A DNA stretch of 64,000 nucleotides from Whalleya microplaca (lineage: Eukaryota > Ascomycota > Sordariomycetes > Xylariales > Xylariaceae), in assembly GCA_022497155.1 (NCBI GenBank), contig MU385750.1, forward strand, positions 248,001 through 312,000, given 5' to 3'. Of this stretch, positions 47,881-58,942 are shown one piece after another. Numbering within the stretch: the stretch's first letter is position 1; each line of letters opens with the position of its first letter. The position numbers were made by a program, and so were the translations under genes. Under the pieces are notes generated by a model. The model did no database searches. It was not told the origin of the DNA and worked only from the letters and a program-made list of their open reading frames with translations.

Positions 47881-47952
47881 CAGTCGCCGCAGTCTCGTTC
47901 ACGGCTGTTACAAATTCCAACAGCCGCTACAATAACTGCGGCGGCTGGACTG
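47881..47952. repeat. Nested hairpin (cruciform-prone) within the PIF-type element
   Basis: An outer pair CGCCGCAGT/ACTGCGGCG encloses an inner perfect pair CGGCTGTT/AACAGCCG with a 9-nt loop, so the 72 nt can fold into a long two-part hairpin. It probably belongs to the mobile element's structure. Confidence 0.6.
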
Positions 47953-48401
47953 CCTACCTTAAAAAGTAAAGTTGCCTAAAAAACAGGGGGTATACGACCC
48001 CGTTTTTCATAAAGCTGGCTGCCGCCGCTGCGGGAGTTATGCACGACTTGTAGTTGTTATACAGCTGTATATCACAGCTAAAGGGGGTAAGGTTCGGTGG
48101 AGAGACCCCCCTGTGGTGGCAAAAAGATACATTTTTGATCGAAGCCAGCGGCGGCAGTCCAGTTGGTAAACACGGCCTTAGACGAACTGTGTTTTACGGG
48201 CGAGAAATATTTTAGGATCGAATTTGACCCCGTTTCCTCGGGGCCGGCCGCTTCGTCTTTGCCTTTTCCCTTTCGACCTGACTTCTGCACGCGAGAGTTG
48301 GAGGAAATTTGGCTAAGGGGCCCACGAGCCGATTGCGTGGGGTTCACAGCCGGGGTGGTCCTAGAGGGGCCAGGTTGAGTCCGATTTCCAGCCATTGTCA
48401 A

Positions 48402-50174
48402 TTAATTGGTGTCCTGGAGTTGAAGGTCAGAAACAGGCAAAACGAGATTCAACAGGTAAGGTTCGAAAGGTGAGACTCGAAAAGCCCAAATAGACTGTCG
48501 GGCTTCCACGACCTCGAAAGCGAGCGAGGGGGCCTGAGACCTTTATACAGCTTCTGCCTTCATTATTTGTGTGATTATGCAGTATACTTATGTACAATAG
48601 CTCCCTTGTCTACGGTTTATAGAGACTTCGATTAGATGGGGTTTTCCTTGATAAATCTATTCACGAACTATTTCATTTGACGCGAGCCTCTATATTCCGT
48701 ACGGAGTACATTGAAAGATAAAATTACCAAAACTACCTTACAAGCTCTTTATTTCATTCGCTGAGGGTACATAAGGTTGATGGAGAGCGGGAACGCCCAT
48801 GGCGCCACCATAATGGTGGAGTGCAGATCCAGCTACCATTGCGATGGGTCTTCAACTAATCCCCATTCCGCCTACGGAGTACGCACATATGTACATACAG
48901 AGTACAAAGTTAGGTAGGGCCGGTGACATCTGATCGTCAAATATCATCTTTCCGATCGATTGGGCCAATCACCCACTTCAGTATCTGTGGTCGCATATGC
49001 AAGATGTGAGATCTTGGGTTACACGACCATTCAAAAGGTGGCCTTATGTAATATAACCAACTGCGGAATTGGTTGTAGGTAGCCTGCCTAGGTAAATTCG
49101 ACTGGAACTACAACTGTATACTTAGGTGTATCAGTGGTTTTACTAGAAAACATCAGTTGCTATAGGATTCAGCAGAGTAGTAACCCGCATATTCACAGTT
49201 AGTATTATACCAATTGCTACTGCGAATTGATTAGGTAGCAGAGAAATGTGAATGCCTATTTCAAATGGCAGAAAAATATTGTCGGCAGGCTATTGGAGCG
49301 CCGATGGGGTATACATAGTCATTACGCTCGGTCCGATCATGCGGGGATGATAAGTCAACACCCCTACCTAGAACCAATCCTATATAAATACGACATAAGT
49401 AATTCGTTAATCCAGTCACATTTTACTAACAATAAGCTGTTCAAATAGAATCATAATCAGACAGACGACTGCTGTCGCACATTAAAACAGAGCCTAGACC
49501 ATAATTTCTAAGGAGCAAAAGAACTATATGTTATTATTGGCACATCTAGACGCACTCATTAGGTGTGGCCCATTAATATTCAGGCAGGCTATATACTTAG
49601 GTACATGTGTAGATCGCTGGTTAAAATCTTGAAGTCTTTCAACAACATATACCTATAGCACTTAAAGTCATACTACATAAACGAGAGGTTAAATGGACAT
49701 GATAAGAAGAAGCGATTTATAAAACTTACAAAACATCTATAACTAACTTATTCCTACATATACTGTCGTTGTGTATTAGTCTGAAGCAAGATCTAACAAA
49801 TTTCACATACCAATTGGCAATTGATGAGAATTCGACTGCTTAGAAATGTCGATAATTTTATTGGCTTACGATGCCCATAAGCTCTCAGTTCGCGGTCCAA
49901 CGCTGACTCCGTACTGAAGCGAATGCGACCCAATGTGCAAGGTATACCTGCACCGGGACGGCCTTATTAGAGAGGGTTCGACCTGGAGGATCCGGAGGCC
50001 GACGGGGCCGAATTACGCCATCAGCCACAGGACTCAACCCATAGATGTTTCCCTATATTGATGATATATATCGGATGTTTTCCATCTTTATCGTTAATGA
50101 CGACCCAATGCCTCGATTGTAGACAAATCAATACTTCTGGTAGAACCTACCTTGGCTTATTACACAATTCCACG
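48402..50174. other. Spacer, nothing recognised
   Basis: Contains the promoter of the interrupted gene and several ACGGAGTAC words (about 48700 and 48873). No gene or RNA gene is supported. Confidence 0.4.
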
Positions 50175-51987
50175 ATGGCTGTGACATCCGCAACTATGAA
50201 CGAGAAGGAACTATCTGCCAAAAAAAGAAAAAAAACCAAAGGTTATCAGGCCTCTTGGTCCCTTGTAAGCTTGCCAATCGTCAATTGTTGGTTTGAGCAC
50301 TAACAGCGTCTGGAGAGAGTTCTACGAGGCCACGCTTATGTCGCTGGATTTGTACCGTAGCTCATTGGTTATGTGCCGGTACACTATCCCTGAGCCACTC
50401 GTAAGCCCGGACCGTCATGAAGCACTAGTCCAAGTCTTCGAGAATTCAGTTGGGCAGATCATCCTTGAGCATCCGTTTCTTAGCGTGGGCCTAGTTGGCC
50501 AGCATTCGAAGAAACCACTCTGGGTTGAGCTAGAAAGCGTTGATTTCCGAAACCATGTAAAGTGGCAAGCGATGGCACCATCCGTAGACTACGAAGTCGA
50601 GTTGCTGAAAGTTATTGAACGACAAGTCGACATCACTTTCGACCACGTGGAGACCCAGCCCTTGTGGAGACTACTCGTGTTACAGGTACAAGGAGGGAAA
50701 TTTCTCGATGCCATATTCGAATGGAATCACGCCATTGCAGACGGGTGTACGTGATCTTTTTTTGTTTCTTCTTCTTTCCTTCTTTTCCTTTGCCCTTGGT
50801 CCCCGTGGTGGCCCTTGATATGTCTCAGGGGTCATGACTTTGTTGTGGACCCTTCGCAATATATACGCTCTTAAGACGAACTTATCATGAGATCAACTTC
50901 TAAACTTCTCCAAAGAGACAAAGTATTGACGTATCTGTTGTTACAGTTAGCATCAAGATTTTCCACGAAACACTCTTGCGAAGCCTTAACACGGAGAGTA
51001 TGGATGCACAACGGTCATGTTTAAAGGACCGCGTTCTGGCTATCCCATCTTCAGCGAGAAATTTACCACCAGCGGTGGATAAGCTCTCCAAGTTTACTAT
51101 CACTAAGAAATTCGCGGCCGCGACAATCTGGAAGCTGCTGAAGCCGCCAGTTTTTGCAACCAAGTCCGATCTTCAGGCGAATTGGGCACCGATCCAGGCA
51201 TTCAAGCCTTACAAGACACGGTGCCGCATGTTCAGCATCGACAACAGCATTCTACAGAATGTCCTACGTGCCTGCCGCAAACATTATACGACCCTGACTG
51301 GTCTTCTTTTGTCGATCTCTATGGTTTCTCTTGCTACCCAGTTACCGAAAACTGATGCGGTCGGGTTTAGGGGATGTACGGCAATAAATTTGCGGCCGAT
51401 CATGTCGGCAGCACCTTTAAGAGTTCCTGGCTTCGATCCAAATAAAACCATGGCCAATTTCATGACAATTATGGATCATGAATGGGATGCTGAGCTGGTA
51501 GCTGAGATCAGAGCGTGCGTTGCCAAAGTTTCAGACAACCCCGGTGATTGCGGCCCTTGAAGACTTGGTCTGGTCAACTGCGGCTCAAGTGCGGAGTGAG
51601 TTACAAGCAAAGTTAGATCAGGGGCTGAAGAACGACGTAACGGGACTGATCAAATTTATCCCGAGCCTGCGAGAAGGGGTCAAAGACATGACTCGGAAAT
51701 CAAGGCCTTATGCTCTTGCCATGACGAACTTGGGTGTAATTGACGGCGCACCCGATGTCGAAGTCACGGAAAGCAGCTCAGCCGCCACCTGGAGCATCGA
51801 TCGGGCTATTTTTGCACTAAGCCCCGAGGTCACAGGGGCCGCATTTACGCTCTCACCGATGGCTGTGAAGGGTAAAGAATTATACGTAAGTTGCAATTGG
51901 CAAGACATCGCTGTTGACGCGGCGCTATGTGAGAGGCTTATGACGGATTTGGAATCGTGCCTGCGATATCTTGGCATGCAGCCATAG
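50175..51987 (+). pseudogene. Alcohol O-acetyltransferase (AATase)-like gene with two +1 frameshifts
   Basis: The family is clear from RPLGP..REFYEA near the start, the HxxxD acyltransferase motif NHAIADG before intron 2, FSIKIFHETLL after it, and the conserved RGCTAINLRP region; members transfer acyl groups from acyl-CoA to alcohols. Structure: exon 1 from about 50175 to 50262 (GTAAGC donor), exon 2 50307-50746, a 200-nt intron (GTACGT...ACAG), exon 3 50947-51987. The only ATGs of exon 1 are in a frame one base off from RPLGP; the shift falls in the A7 or A8 run near 50219-50236. A second one-base shift occurs at the C4 run 51539-51542, where one C too many leads to a stop, although the next frame continues the protein to 51987. 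Both are single extra bases in homopolymers: recent decay, or assembly error in an intact gene. Confidence 0.72.
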
Positions 51988-54196
51988 CATCTGGTGTAGA
52001 ATCGCCGAATTCCTAGGGCCTAGGCCATTCTCTTAATACTCTGCCCCCCTGCACTTGATGTAAAGTCTCTCATGATTTTAATATATAGAGCAGCATCCCT
52101 GAGGGATGATGGGAGAAGTAACCGGAATATCAAACATCGATAAATGGTAAAGAGTTCTCATAGTTTTTGCTCTTTGTACTCGTAATGTTTAGGCTGTTTT
52201 AGGTAGTGAGGCACCTCTATACTTAATTACAATTCCTTTTCATATGATATGGAACTCGCCTCCCTCCCCAGGAACGTGTTGCATACGTCTGAAGGTCATT
52301 GCTTGAACTCACTTTTTGAGTCCCGAGTTTACGTGGATCACAATCCTCTTGTCCACATAACTAGCTTGCAGTTGACTGAGCGGTGTGCTATATTACTCAG
52401 CGGTAGCATTTGACCGAGTATGAAGAAATACAATAAACACGATAATGATGTTATATCAATATGTGTTAGTCAGATGTAATTCGGGTTAGTCCTTTGATCT
52501 TTGTATGAAAATTTAGGCCATTATAAATCCGTATTGACATAATAGAGATAGTGTAGATTCAGACGGTTTCGCACGATAGTGAAGGCCAGAACACCTAGCA
52601 CTGCCGATATAGCAAATACCAGCATATAAAAATAACAACGTCTTCCATGTTGAGAATATATAATGCATATCCTTGGTTTAAGAGACTACTCTCAGGATGT
52701 CCTTGCTTTTACCTCTGCTTAGGAGGTTATTAATGTATGTAAGAGCGGAATCATTCCCCTTAAACACATGAGCGTATGAGGCCAGATCTTGTAGAATATT
52801 ATTTCTTCTACCAAGCCTTGTCTATAGAGATCTTGTTCTGTATACCATGCTGTGTCCTGCTTACAGCAGGACAAAGGCACTACCTAATATCTTGTTCGGC
52901 CGAATTCTGAAGTGCGCCGGACGTTACACCAGAGCTTTTGGTACTGCGGTCCATTGAAGGCCTTACATAATGTACTCACAATACTTTTTCATTTGGTCTC
53001 TATCACGTTCACTTCTATGTTTATTTGGTCTTGATTGGCTAAGGTCAATATGACAGGATTATTCTTGTAGTCGTCTTATCGGGACAGAACCAAAGCCATC
53101 CGAGTATTTGTCTCTAACATGTCCATCAAGTCAAGTCAAAATCAAGAAATGTTGTGACTTTGCCTTGACGATGTATTTACGACTTGATTGGATCCTTTAC
53201 TTACTAACATGGTCCTAGAGTTTTCTGTTGTTGCTGCCCGCTGTCATGAGCTCTGCCGGGTTTCACTGTCCCTAGGACTGGTAACACTGCTGCGAACTTG
53301 CAGATTTTCCTATTTAGTCCCACTATTCGTAATGATTTATGAAATTTCTTCAGTTACTGTAACACGACATTAGTCTACGGCACGCGCTTTAACACTTTGG
53401 GGTGTAAATCTTCGTTGAGCGACGGGGACGAGAGTGAAACCATGTAGACTATTAGGAACACTTAAAAGTCAAATCCCGTCATTCTTGCACAGTCGCAGCC
53501 GATTATCCCATTACGTACCTCGAAAGCTGGCCAGTCAGCAGCCTTATAAGCAAATCTCTCGGGACACCGACTAACTTGACCGCTGTTGCTGACTGAGAGC
53601 ACCGGTTAACAGGGGGTGTCTTATTCTCGTTATCGTTGTACTATGTGAGGATGACGGATTCATAACATACTGCCTAAACTCTCTGTTAACTCCAGCCTCT
53701 CACGGGGGCGTATTTACCTAGCTGTAAGGTTCGGTGTAAGCGGATTTCATCAAAAGTCTTATCATCGGCCCTTTGAGGCTGAGAACTATCACCTATTACG
53801 GGATAAACAATATCATTCACTACTAAAGATGAAACTTGAAGAGGACTTTCTGACTTAGGTCGCCGAACTATGTACTACCTGTTCCATAAACCCCCAGTTT
53901 ACTATGTGGCAAAACTTTGATATGTACCTTACAACTTTTGTTGGTTGTGAAGCCGATTGCTGTGGGTAGCCTAGAAGCAGCAGCATATGGCGATATTAGA
54001 TTTAGACCTATGTAAGACTAAGCAAGGTAGGCATCAAATCCCGCAGTCATGTAGTATATAAAGAGGTAGCAAGCTCGGTTTAAATCAGGTCAAGCATCAC
54101 AGAGGCATTTCGTATATGACAATATCAGAGAAGGCCTTAGGTTTTCACGTCCTCAAGAAATCACACTTCCAAGTATACTTAGCATTCATCCTCAAA
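51988..54196. other. Spacer with TATA box of the knottin gene
   Basis: No gene supported over 2.1 kb. A small perfect hairpin GTCCTGC/GCAGGAC is near 52855-52873. TATATAAA at 54055-54062 is the likely core promoter for the cysteine-rich gene. Confidence 0.45.
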
Positions 54197-54651
54197 ATGA
54201 AGCTCTTCACCATCTACGCCCTCGCCCTTGCCTCTATCTCGACGGCCGCTCCAAATATTCAGCATTTTAGTAATGAGGTGAGTTCTTTATCAAAACTACC
54301 TAGGGGATTGATTTTAGTTCCGGCTTGATGCTGATTGTGTGTTCTCGGCTAAGACTGCCGACTGCCTCGTAGGCGGTGGAACCGGCTGCGGCGACAGTGG
54401 TGTCAAATGTTGTCAGGGTCTGCAGTGCCTCGCCGGCATGTGCTACACGAACGGGACTCTTCATGAGCGGGTAAGTAATATCAATTTTGGTTTCTGGAAG
54501 ACTGCAACTCGGACGGAGGCTGATTAAGGGGATAAATATACAGGCTACTACAGGTTGTCTCGTTTACCCAGAGTCTGGATGCAGTGATGAGAACAATGAG
54601 AAGTGCTGCAGTGGATACAATTGTGTAGCAGATGAGTGCATGCCAGCCTAG
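54197..54651 (+). CDS. Small secreted protein with two tandem knottin-like cysteine domains
   Basis: Three exons: 54197-54277, 54354-54470 and 54544-54651, all phase 0 with GT-AG introns, giving 101 aa. Residues 1-18 form a signal peptide (LFTIYALALASISTAA). The mature part has two six-cysteine units, each C-x7-C-x(6-7)-CC-x4-C-x4-C; the second is encoded by its own exon, so exon duplication is the likely origin. This spacing is that of inhibitor-cystine-knot or knottin-like folds found in fungal secreted effectors, antimicrobial and inhibitor peptides; activity is unknown. An in-frame upstream ATG (54116) would add 27 residues and bury the signal peptide, so 54197 is preferred. A TATA box is at 54055. 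Confidence 0.8.
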
Positions 54652-55186
54652 GATGGATTATATGGACATGGCAAGAATGATTGGATGGAATAAATCATCA
54701 GTCGAACCAGGGGTAGGCATTATTGAAGGGCTGTAGACATGTTAGACTTGTATAACCCACTCGTTTCAGAAACATAGCACGGCATAACGACCTATAACCA
54801 AAATTACACTCGTTACCAGATGTTGGTTTGGGCTTTTACTTTTAGATTCCAAATATGTCAGCATACCAGTTCATGCTGGCCCAGATGAAAAGTGAAGTTC
54901 GTGATAGTACATGCCTGAGGCGCCTACCAGTGAAGACGACAATTAAGGGAATATATTGATGGCAAAGGTTGCCTTCGAGCCTGCTTATACTATCAACTCG
55001 ATCCCTTTCCTTATATAACATCACAAGGGAAACTTGGTCTAGCTTACTACATATATCGGTGTAGATCGATCACGTAAGCTTGATTCTGTGACCGGGGAAC
55101 TGCCCATATAGACTAAATCAAAGGTAAATTGAAGATATATACTAGGGGAAGCGAATACCCCTCGCTTATTCAAGATTAAGAACAGG
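54652..55186. other. Spacer between convergent genes
   Basis: 3' flanks of the knottin gene and of the amidohydrolase. Nothing else recognised. Confidence 0.4.
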
Positions 55187-56806
55187 CTATGATTCAGTGT
55201 CAAACACTTTCTTCCCCTTGAACCATGTTTGTACGACCCTCGCTTCTAGCAACTTCTCAGCGTCCCATTCCATATCAACCACAACAAAATCTGCCATCCT
55301 CCCAGCCTCGAGCCTACCCGCCCACTGATCTGCAAAGCAACTGTATGCAGAACCCTCCGTACCAGCCGCAATAGCAGCGGCCAGCTCAAGGGCGAAATTT
55401 GGATTCATACGATCTGTCAGCTCCGGTTCCCTGGCGGACCGTCGCGTCGTCGCCGTGTAAGCGTTTCTTAATGGCGCATGTGGTGCAGTCGGAGCATCAG
55501 AACCCATAGCGAGCACGGCACCGCCATCGGCAAATTCCTTATAGGCGAAGGCTCGCTCGCAGCGCGATGGTCCAAGCAGCGATGGCCAGGCGCGAAGGAT
55601 GGCAGGATCGGCGTGGACCGGCTGAATCGACGCTGTGATCCCTAGCTTTCCTAGTCTAGCGGCGTCTTCGGGTGACGCGAGCTCGAGATGCTCGATGCGG
55701 TGACGGCGGCCAGGCGTAGCATTCTGCTCGAGCGCGTCGATTGCGGTTCTGATGGTCTGGTCGCCAATGGCGTGTAAAGCACATTGTAGTCCTGCGGCGT
55801 CAGCCTTCTTGACGACTGGGCCGAGCTCTTCGAGAGACCAGATAGGGGCACAGGATAGTCCGTTGGAAGTATAGGGCTCAGTAAGGGCGGCAGTACAACC
55901 ATCGATAATACCATCGCCAATTACCTTGATGCCCACTACACGGCAATCGGGACTCTTCTCCGAGTTGAATTGCTGGTTAAGCTCAATGGCGCGATCGATC
56001 TGGGCGAGGTTTTCCGCCTCTGTCTTGCGAGGGGTAATAAGCCAGTGGATCGCAAATCTGATAGGCAAGGCTTCCTTTTCGCGTAGTATCTGCAAAGCTT
56101 CCCAAGCGTTCTCATCCATGGCCATTTCTACTAGTCCTGTGTAGCCAGAGGCATTATATGCCTCTACCGCCCCCTTAATCGCTGCCAGTTTCTCTTCCAT
56201 CGGTGCAACCTTTGCAACATACGGCCAGACAATTGTAACGGCAGCGGATTCAGACAAGAGACCCGATGCTTTGCCGTTCTCATCACGATGGATCTTCCCT
56301 CCTTCCGGATCGGGCATGTCCTGTACTCCCATCTCGTCCAGAGCGGCGGTGTTACACCATGTTGAATGCAAGTCCTTGGAGTCGATGAAGATGGGCCTCG
56401 GGTCTAGGTCATCTATCATACTAGCCAGTGCCTCCCCGTTCGTCATGGAATGCATCCATCCCTTACACATTATCCGGGAGACTGAAGGGTGCGCGACTGC
56501 ATACTCTTTAATCGTCCTCCGAATATCTTCTAGGTCTTTACATGCTTCTAGTCCGGCTTTTTGGAGTGACTGTCCAAGCATCAAGAGGTGCATATGTCCA
56601 TCAATGAATCCTGGCAATACTATGCGTTCCTTCATGTCATGTCTAGTGACTCCGGCAGCTTCGGCCTCCTTGACCTGGTTGTCGCTAGAGCTACCAACGT
56701 AGGTGATTTTTCCGCCGCCATCTACCAGCATGCAATCCGCAAAGGATTGATGCTCGCCTCTAGACCCGGACTGGAAGAATCGTCCATTATGGAATAGGGT
56801 CGCCAT
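55187..56806 (-). CDS. Amidohydrolase of the YtcJ/Amidohydro_3 type
   Basis: A single-exon gene of 539 aa. Metal-dependent hydrolase signatures are in order: H71 and H73 in GFIDGHMHL, K294 in VGIKVIGDG (the position that can carry the bridging carboxylate), H345 in HAIGD, H373 in RIEHLEL and D437 in GSDAP. The N-terminal NGRFFQSG...FADCMLVDGGGKI and C-terminal GRMADFVVVDMEWD form the small beta sandwich of urease-superfamily enzymes. It has no signal peptide, so it is probably cytosolic. Members hydrolyse N-acyl or formamide-type bonds; substrate is unknown. Length is normal for the family. The start is the first ATG, giving MATLFHNGRFF directly before the first strand. Confidence 0.87.
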   Translation of the reverse strand: MATLFHNGRFFQSGSRGEHQSFADCMLVDGGGKITYVGSSSDNQVKEAEAAGVTRHDMKERIVLPGFIDGHMHLLMLGQSLQKAGLEACKDLEDIRRTIKEYAVAHPSVSRIMCKGWMHSMTNGEALASMIDDLDPRPIFIDSKDLHSTWCNTAALDEMGVQDMPDPEGGKIHRDENGKASGLLSESAAVTIVWPYVAKVAPMEEKLAAIKGAVEAYNASGYTGLVEMAMDENAWEALQILREKEALPIRFAIHWLITPRKTEAENLAQIDRAIELNQQFNSEKSPDCRVVGIKVIGDGIIDGCTAALTEPYTSNGLSCAPIWSLEELGPVVKKADAAGLQCALHAIGDQTIRTAIDALEQNATPGRRHRIEHLELASPEDAARLGKLGITASIQPVHADPAILRAWPSLLGPSRCERAFAYKEFADGGAVLAMGSDAPTAPHAPLRNAYTATTRRSAREPELTDRMNPNFALELAAAIAAGTEGSAYSCFADQWAGRLEAGRMADFVVVDMEWDAEKLLEARVVQTWFKGKKVFDTES

Positions 56807-57469
56807 GTTATAGTGTAAATCATTTAGCAGCCTTTTATGAGAGTTTATGGGACGATTAGTAGAAGCACGTCTAAGGTTTACGATGCTAGTCTAACATAGT
56901 AAGTCCTCCCGGACCCCACTCACGCCGTGATCGGCCGGCTGTCTAGAAGCCAAGAACCATCTCTCAAGTAGTCTCGGACTACTATTGATACACACCATCT
57001 TCCATTATAATGAATCCGTCCTTGTTATAAACCAGATTATGCTTATTTTTGGCATATAATATGCCTGTGTTGAAGTTACGCAAATATTCTCACGCCAGTC
57101 AGCACACCCCCTAAATATCCAAGCATATAAATGAGCAAATCCCGACTAGATCAACCAGCCCTGCCAGCGTAGAGTACACTCTTCCCATGCATTATACATG
57201 ACTTTTTCAGTTATTTTTCATCTCTAGTTCCCGTGGTTTCTTGAGGTTAAGACTTCAAACTTTCAAATTTTGCTTATCTATCATCGACATTATATGAACA
57301 TTAGATATAGAGACCGACAAATCCAAGAAGTGCCCGAGATGACCTTTGTCTTGACCACATCGCCAACCACTTTTGTACCATTGAGGAGGTTCTTATACTA
57401 AACACGCATTGTATACACCTGACTTGCCTCTCGTATCGTCAAGCTAGGTCAAGTCAATAAGGTCACTGA
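56807..57469. other. Spacer, amidohydrolase promoter
   Basis: No gene or RNA recognised. Upstream region of the minus-strand amidohydrolase and 3' flank of the CBM18 gene. Confidence 0.4.
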
Positions 57470-57962
57470 TCAATCAGTGCATTCTCCGTAAGTAGCTTGA
57501 CAGCCATTCGCAGTAGCGCAATGAGCTTCCGTGTTCCCGCAATAGCCACTATGTCGCGTCAGTTCCCGAACTTTGAAACTACTTCATTGAACGACCAGTG
57601 TCGGTAACTTACGCAATCGAGCAGCAAGTCCCCTCGCCCTCAGCGGGACACTTGTAGCCATATACCCCAGCTCCCTCCGATCCGCAAGTGCCGTCGGGCG
57701 AGATGGTCGTGCCATCCACCGGTTCAGTGCAAGCTGCGGTCGCGTTGGAGAAGTCGCCCTGACAACCCATGGAGGTGAGGCAGAATTCGTCGGTCGAACC
57801 GCAGTAGCCGTTCTGGGAGCAACAGGCTATCTCTTCAGGGCATGTGTAGCCATTGTCGGCACCTCCTCCCTCTATACCACAGCTCCCGTCCGGGGAGACT
57901 GCCGACCAGGCTGTGGCAGCCAGGAGGCCGACGGTAACGATGTTCAGTACGCGGCTTAACAT
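57470..57962 (-). CDS. Secreted protein with two chitin-binding (CBM18/hevein) domains
   Basis: Two exons on the minus strand, 57962-57613 and 57548-57470, joined by a 64-nt GTAAGT...ATAG intron in phase 2; 142 aa. Residues 1-21 are a signal peptide (hydrophobic IVTVGLLAATAW core). Two hevein-like units follow, each with SPDG(S/T)CG, a CPxE..xxCCS core and GYCG(S/N)T; the second unit is completed only by exon 2 (GYCGNTEAHCATANGCQATYGEC). Such proteins bind chitin in the fungal wall or shield chitin fragments, some acting as effectors during host contact; this is family knowledge, not shown here. Without splicing, the ORF would stop in the middle of the second domain. Confidence 0.87.
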
Positions 57963-58942
57963 GATGACAGGAATGCTAGTCTTAGCGATATAGTAGTTTA
58001 TGACCTTCGACTCACTAAGTTCTTCAGATGTCTCGAGAGGAAGAGACTAGCTACAGGATTTCCTACGCGAATGGCCATTCCCTTATACACCGATATAACT
58101 TCTTACAATGACACCTTGCCGCGTGTTCCCGCTAATTAGGCTCCGGATCTACGCAGGACCCTAGATCCAGATGAAATGGAAATAAACCTCTTCATATTAC
58201 TCTCCATATTGTCTACTCAGGGGCACGTTGCAGATCTCCAAATCTTTTTCCTGTCGGAGAAGTGTAGACGTTTCCTCGCTAATTTAGCCGATCGAGGTTT
58301 GGATCTTGGCTTCTGTAGGGTAAGTCTGGTTGGGCAGGGAGAATAAGACTGCCGGAAATACACTTAATGGTTGCATACCGTTCCTGTATTTACTCGACTC
58401 GCATTCGAAAATCCCAAGCTCTCTCAAATGTGATAATGGGCTTTCTAAGGATAACCAGTTCTCGAGCGTTCTTCCCCACACTGTACCAGCTTAAACAAAA
58501 TGAAGCCCGGCTGATACTCTATTATCAGAACATTGAGTCTCTGTCTCATTATGTTTTGCTTCATGCTAAAAGTAGTAAATCTTATAGGTTAATAACTACT
58601 CGATTTGCTTGTGTGGGCATATAAAAGTAACATAACACAGTGGACTAGCTAGAGGCCCTGATTGATGTTCAAAGATCTATACACTAATCCAGCCTATAGT
58701 CTATGAAAATTTTAGTTTCACTAATAAGCACTTTTAGCCCTCTTAGTTTCCGTCGTCCGGTACCCGATTAGGTGGACAGACCCGCAGCTCTACAGGTCCC
58801 AACCCTACATCAACATCAGCCCGGGGTCTTGAATCAGTTGTCATTACGCACATCGATGAAAATTCTGCTACTTATGTTGCAATACGAGCCCTGCTTCTCA
58901 ACATTCATTCACCCGGCTTGCCCGGTTATTGCCATGAAATAT
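57963..58942. other. Spacer between the CBM18 gene and tRNA-Lys
   Basis: Promoter region of the CBM18 gene. The short ORFs at 58284-58624 on both strands have no recognisable content. Confidence 0.4.

Larger units (their letters stand above)
47238..48180. mobile_element. PIF/Harbinger-type non-autonomous DNA element with TTA target duplication
   Basis: GGCCGTGTTTACCAA at 47241-47255 is exactly inverted at 48163-48177, and both termini are flanked by TTA (47238-47240 and 48178-48180), a 3-bp duplication typical of PIF/Harbinger and Tourist-like MITEs. The similarity continues inward with GGACTGCC(A/G)CC(A/G)CTG. Related CTGCCGCCGCTG-type words recur inside (about 47933 and 48018), like subterminal transposase-binding repeats. 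No transposase ORF is present. Without the nested LTR the element is about 707 bp. It interrupts a coding exon of the gene at 46457-48395. Confidence 0.82.
46457..48395 (-). pseudogene. Proline/serine-rich protein gene split by a transposon insertion
   Basis: Reading on the minus strand, the ATG at 48395 (ACAATGGCT context) opens a frame that runs to 48178, where the transposable element begins. Beyond the element the frame resumes at 47237 for seven bases, then meets a 73-nt intron (47230-47158, GTAACT...CTAG), exon 47157-46595, an intron (GTGAGT...CTAG) and a last exon 46514-46457. With the element and one TTA duplication removed, all phases fit and the product would be 281 aa. It is disordered and rich in Ser, Pro, Arg and Gly, with a basic RKGKGK cluster and SNSILKYFSPV (about 57-67), resembling a PCNA-binding PIP box lacking the first Gln. 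No family is recognised. As it stands, the frame continues 34 codons into the element and stops. Confidence 0.7.
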
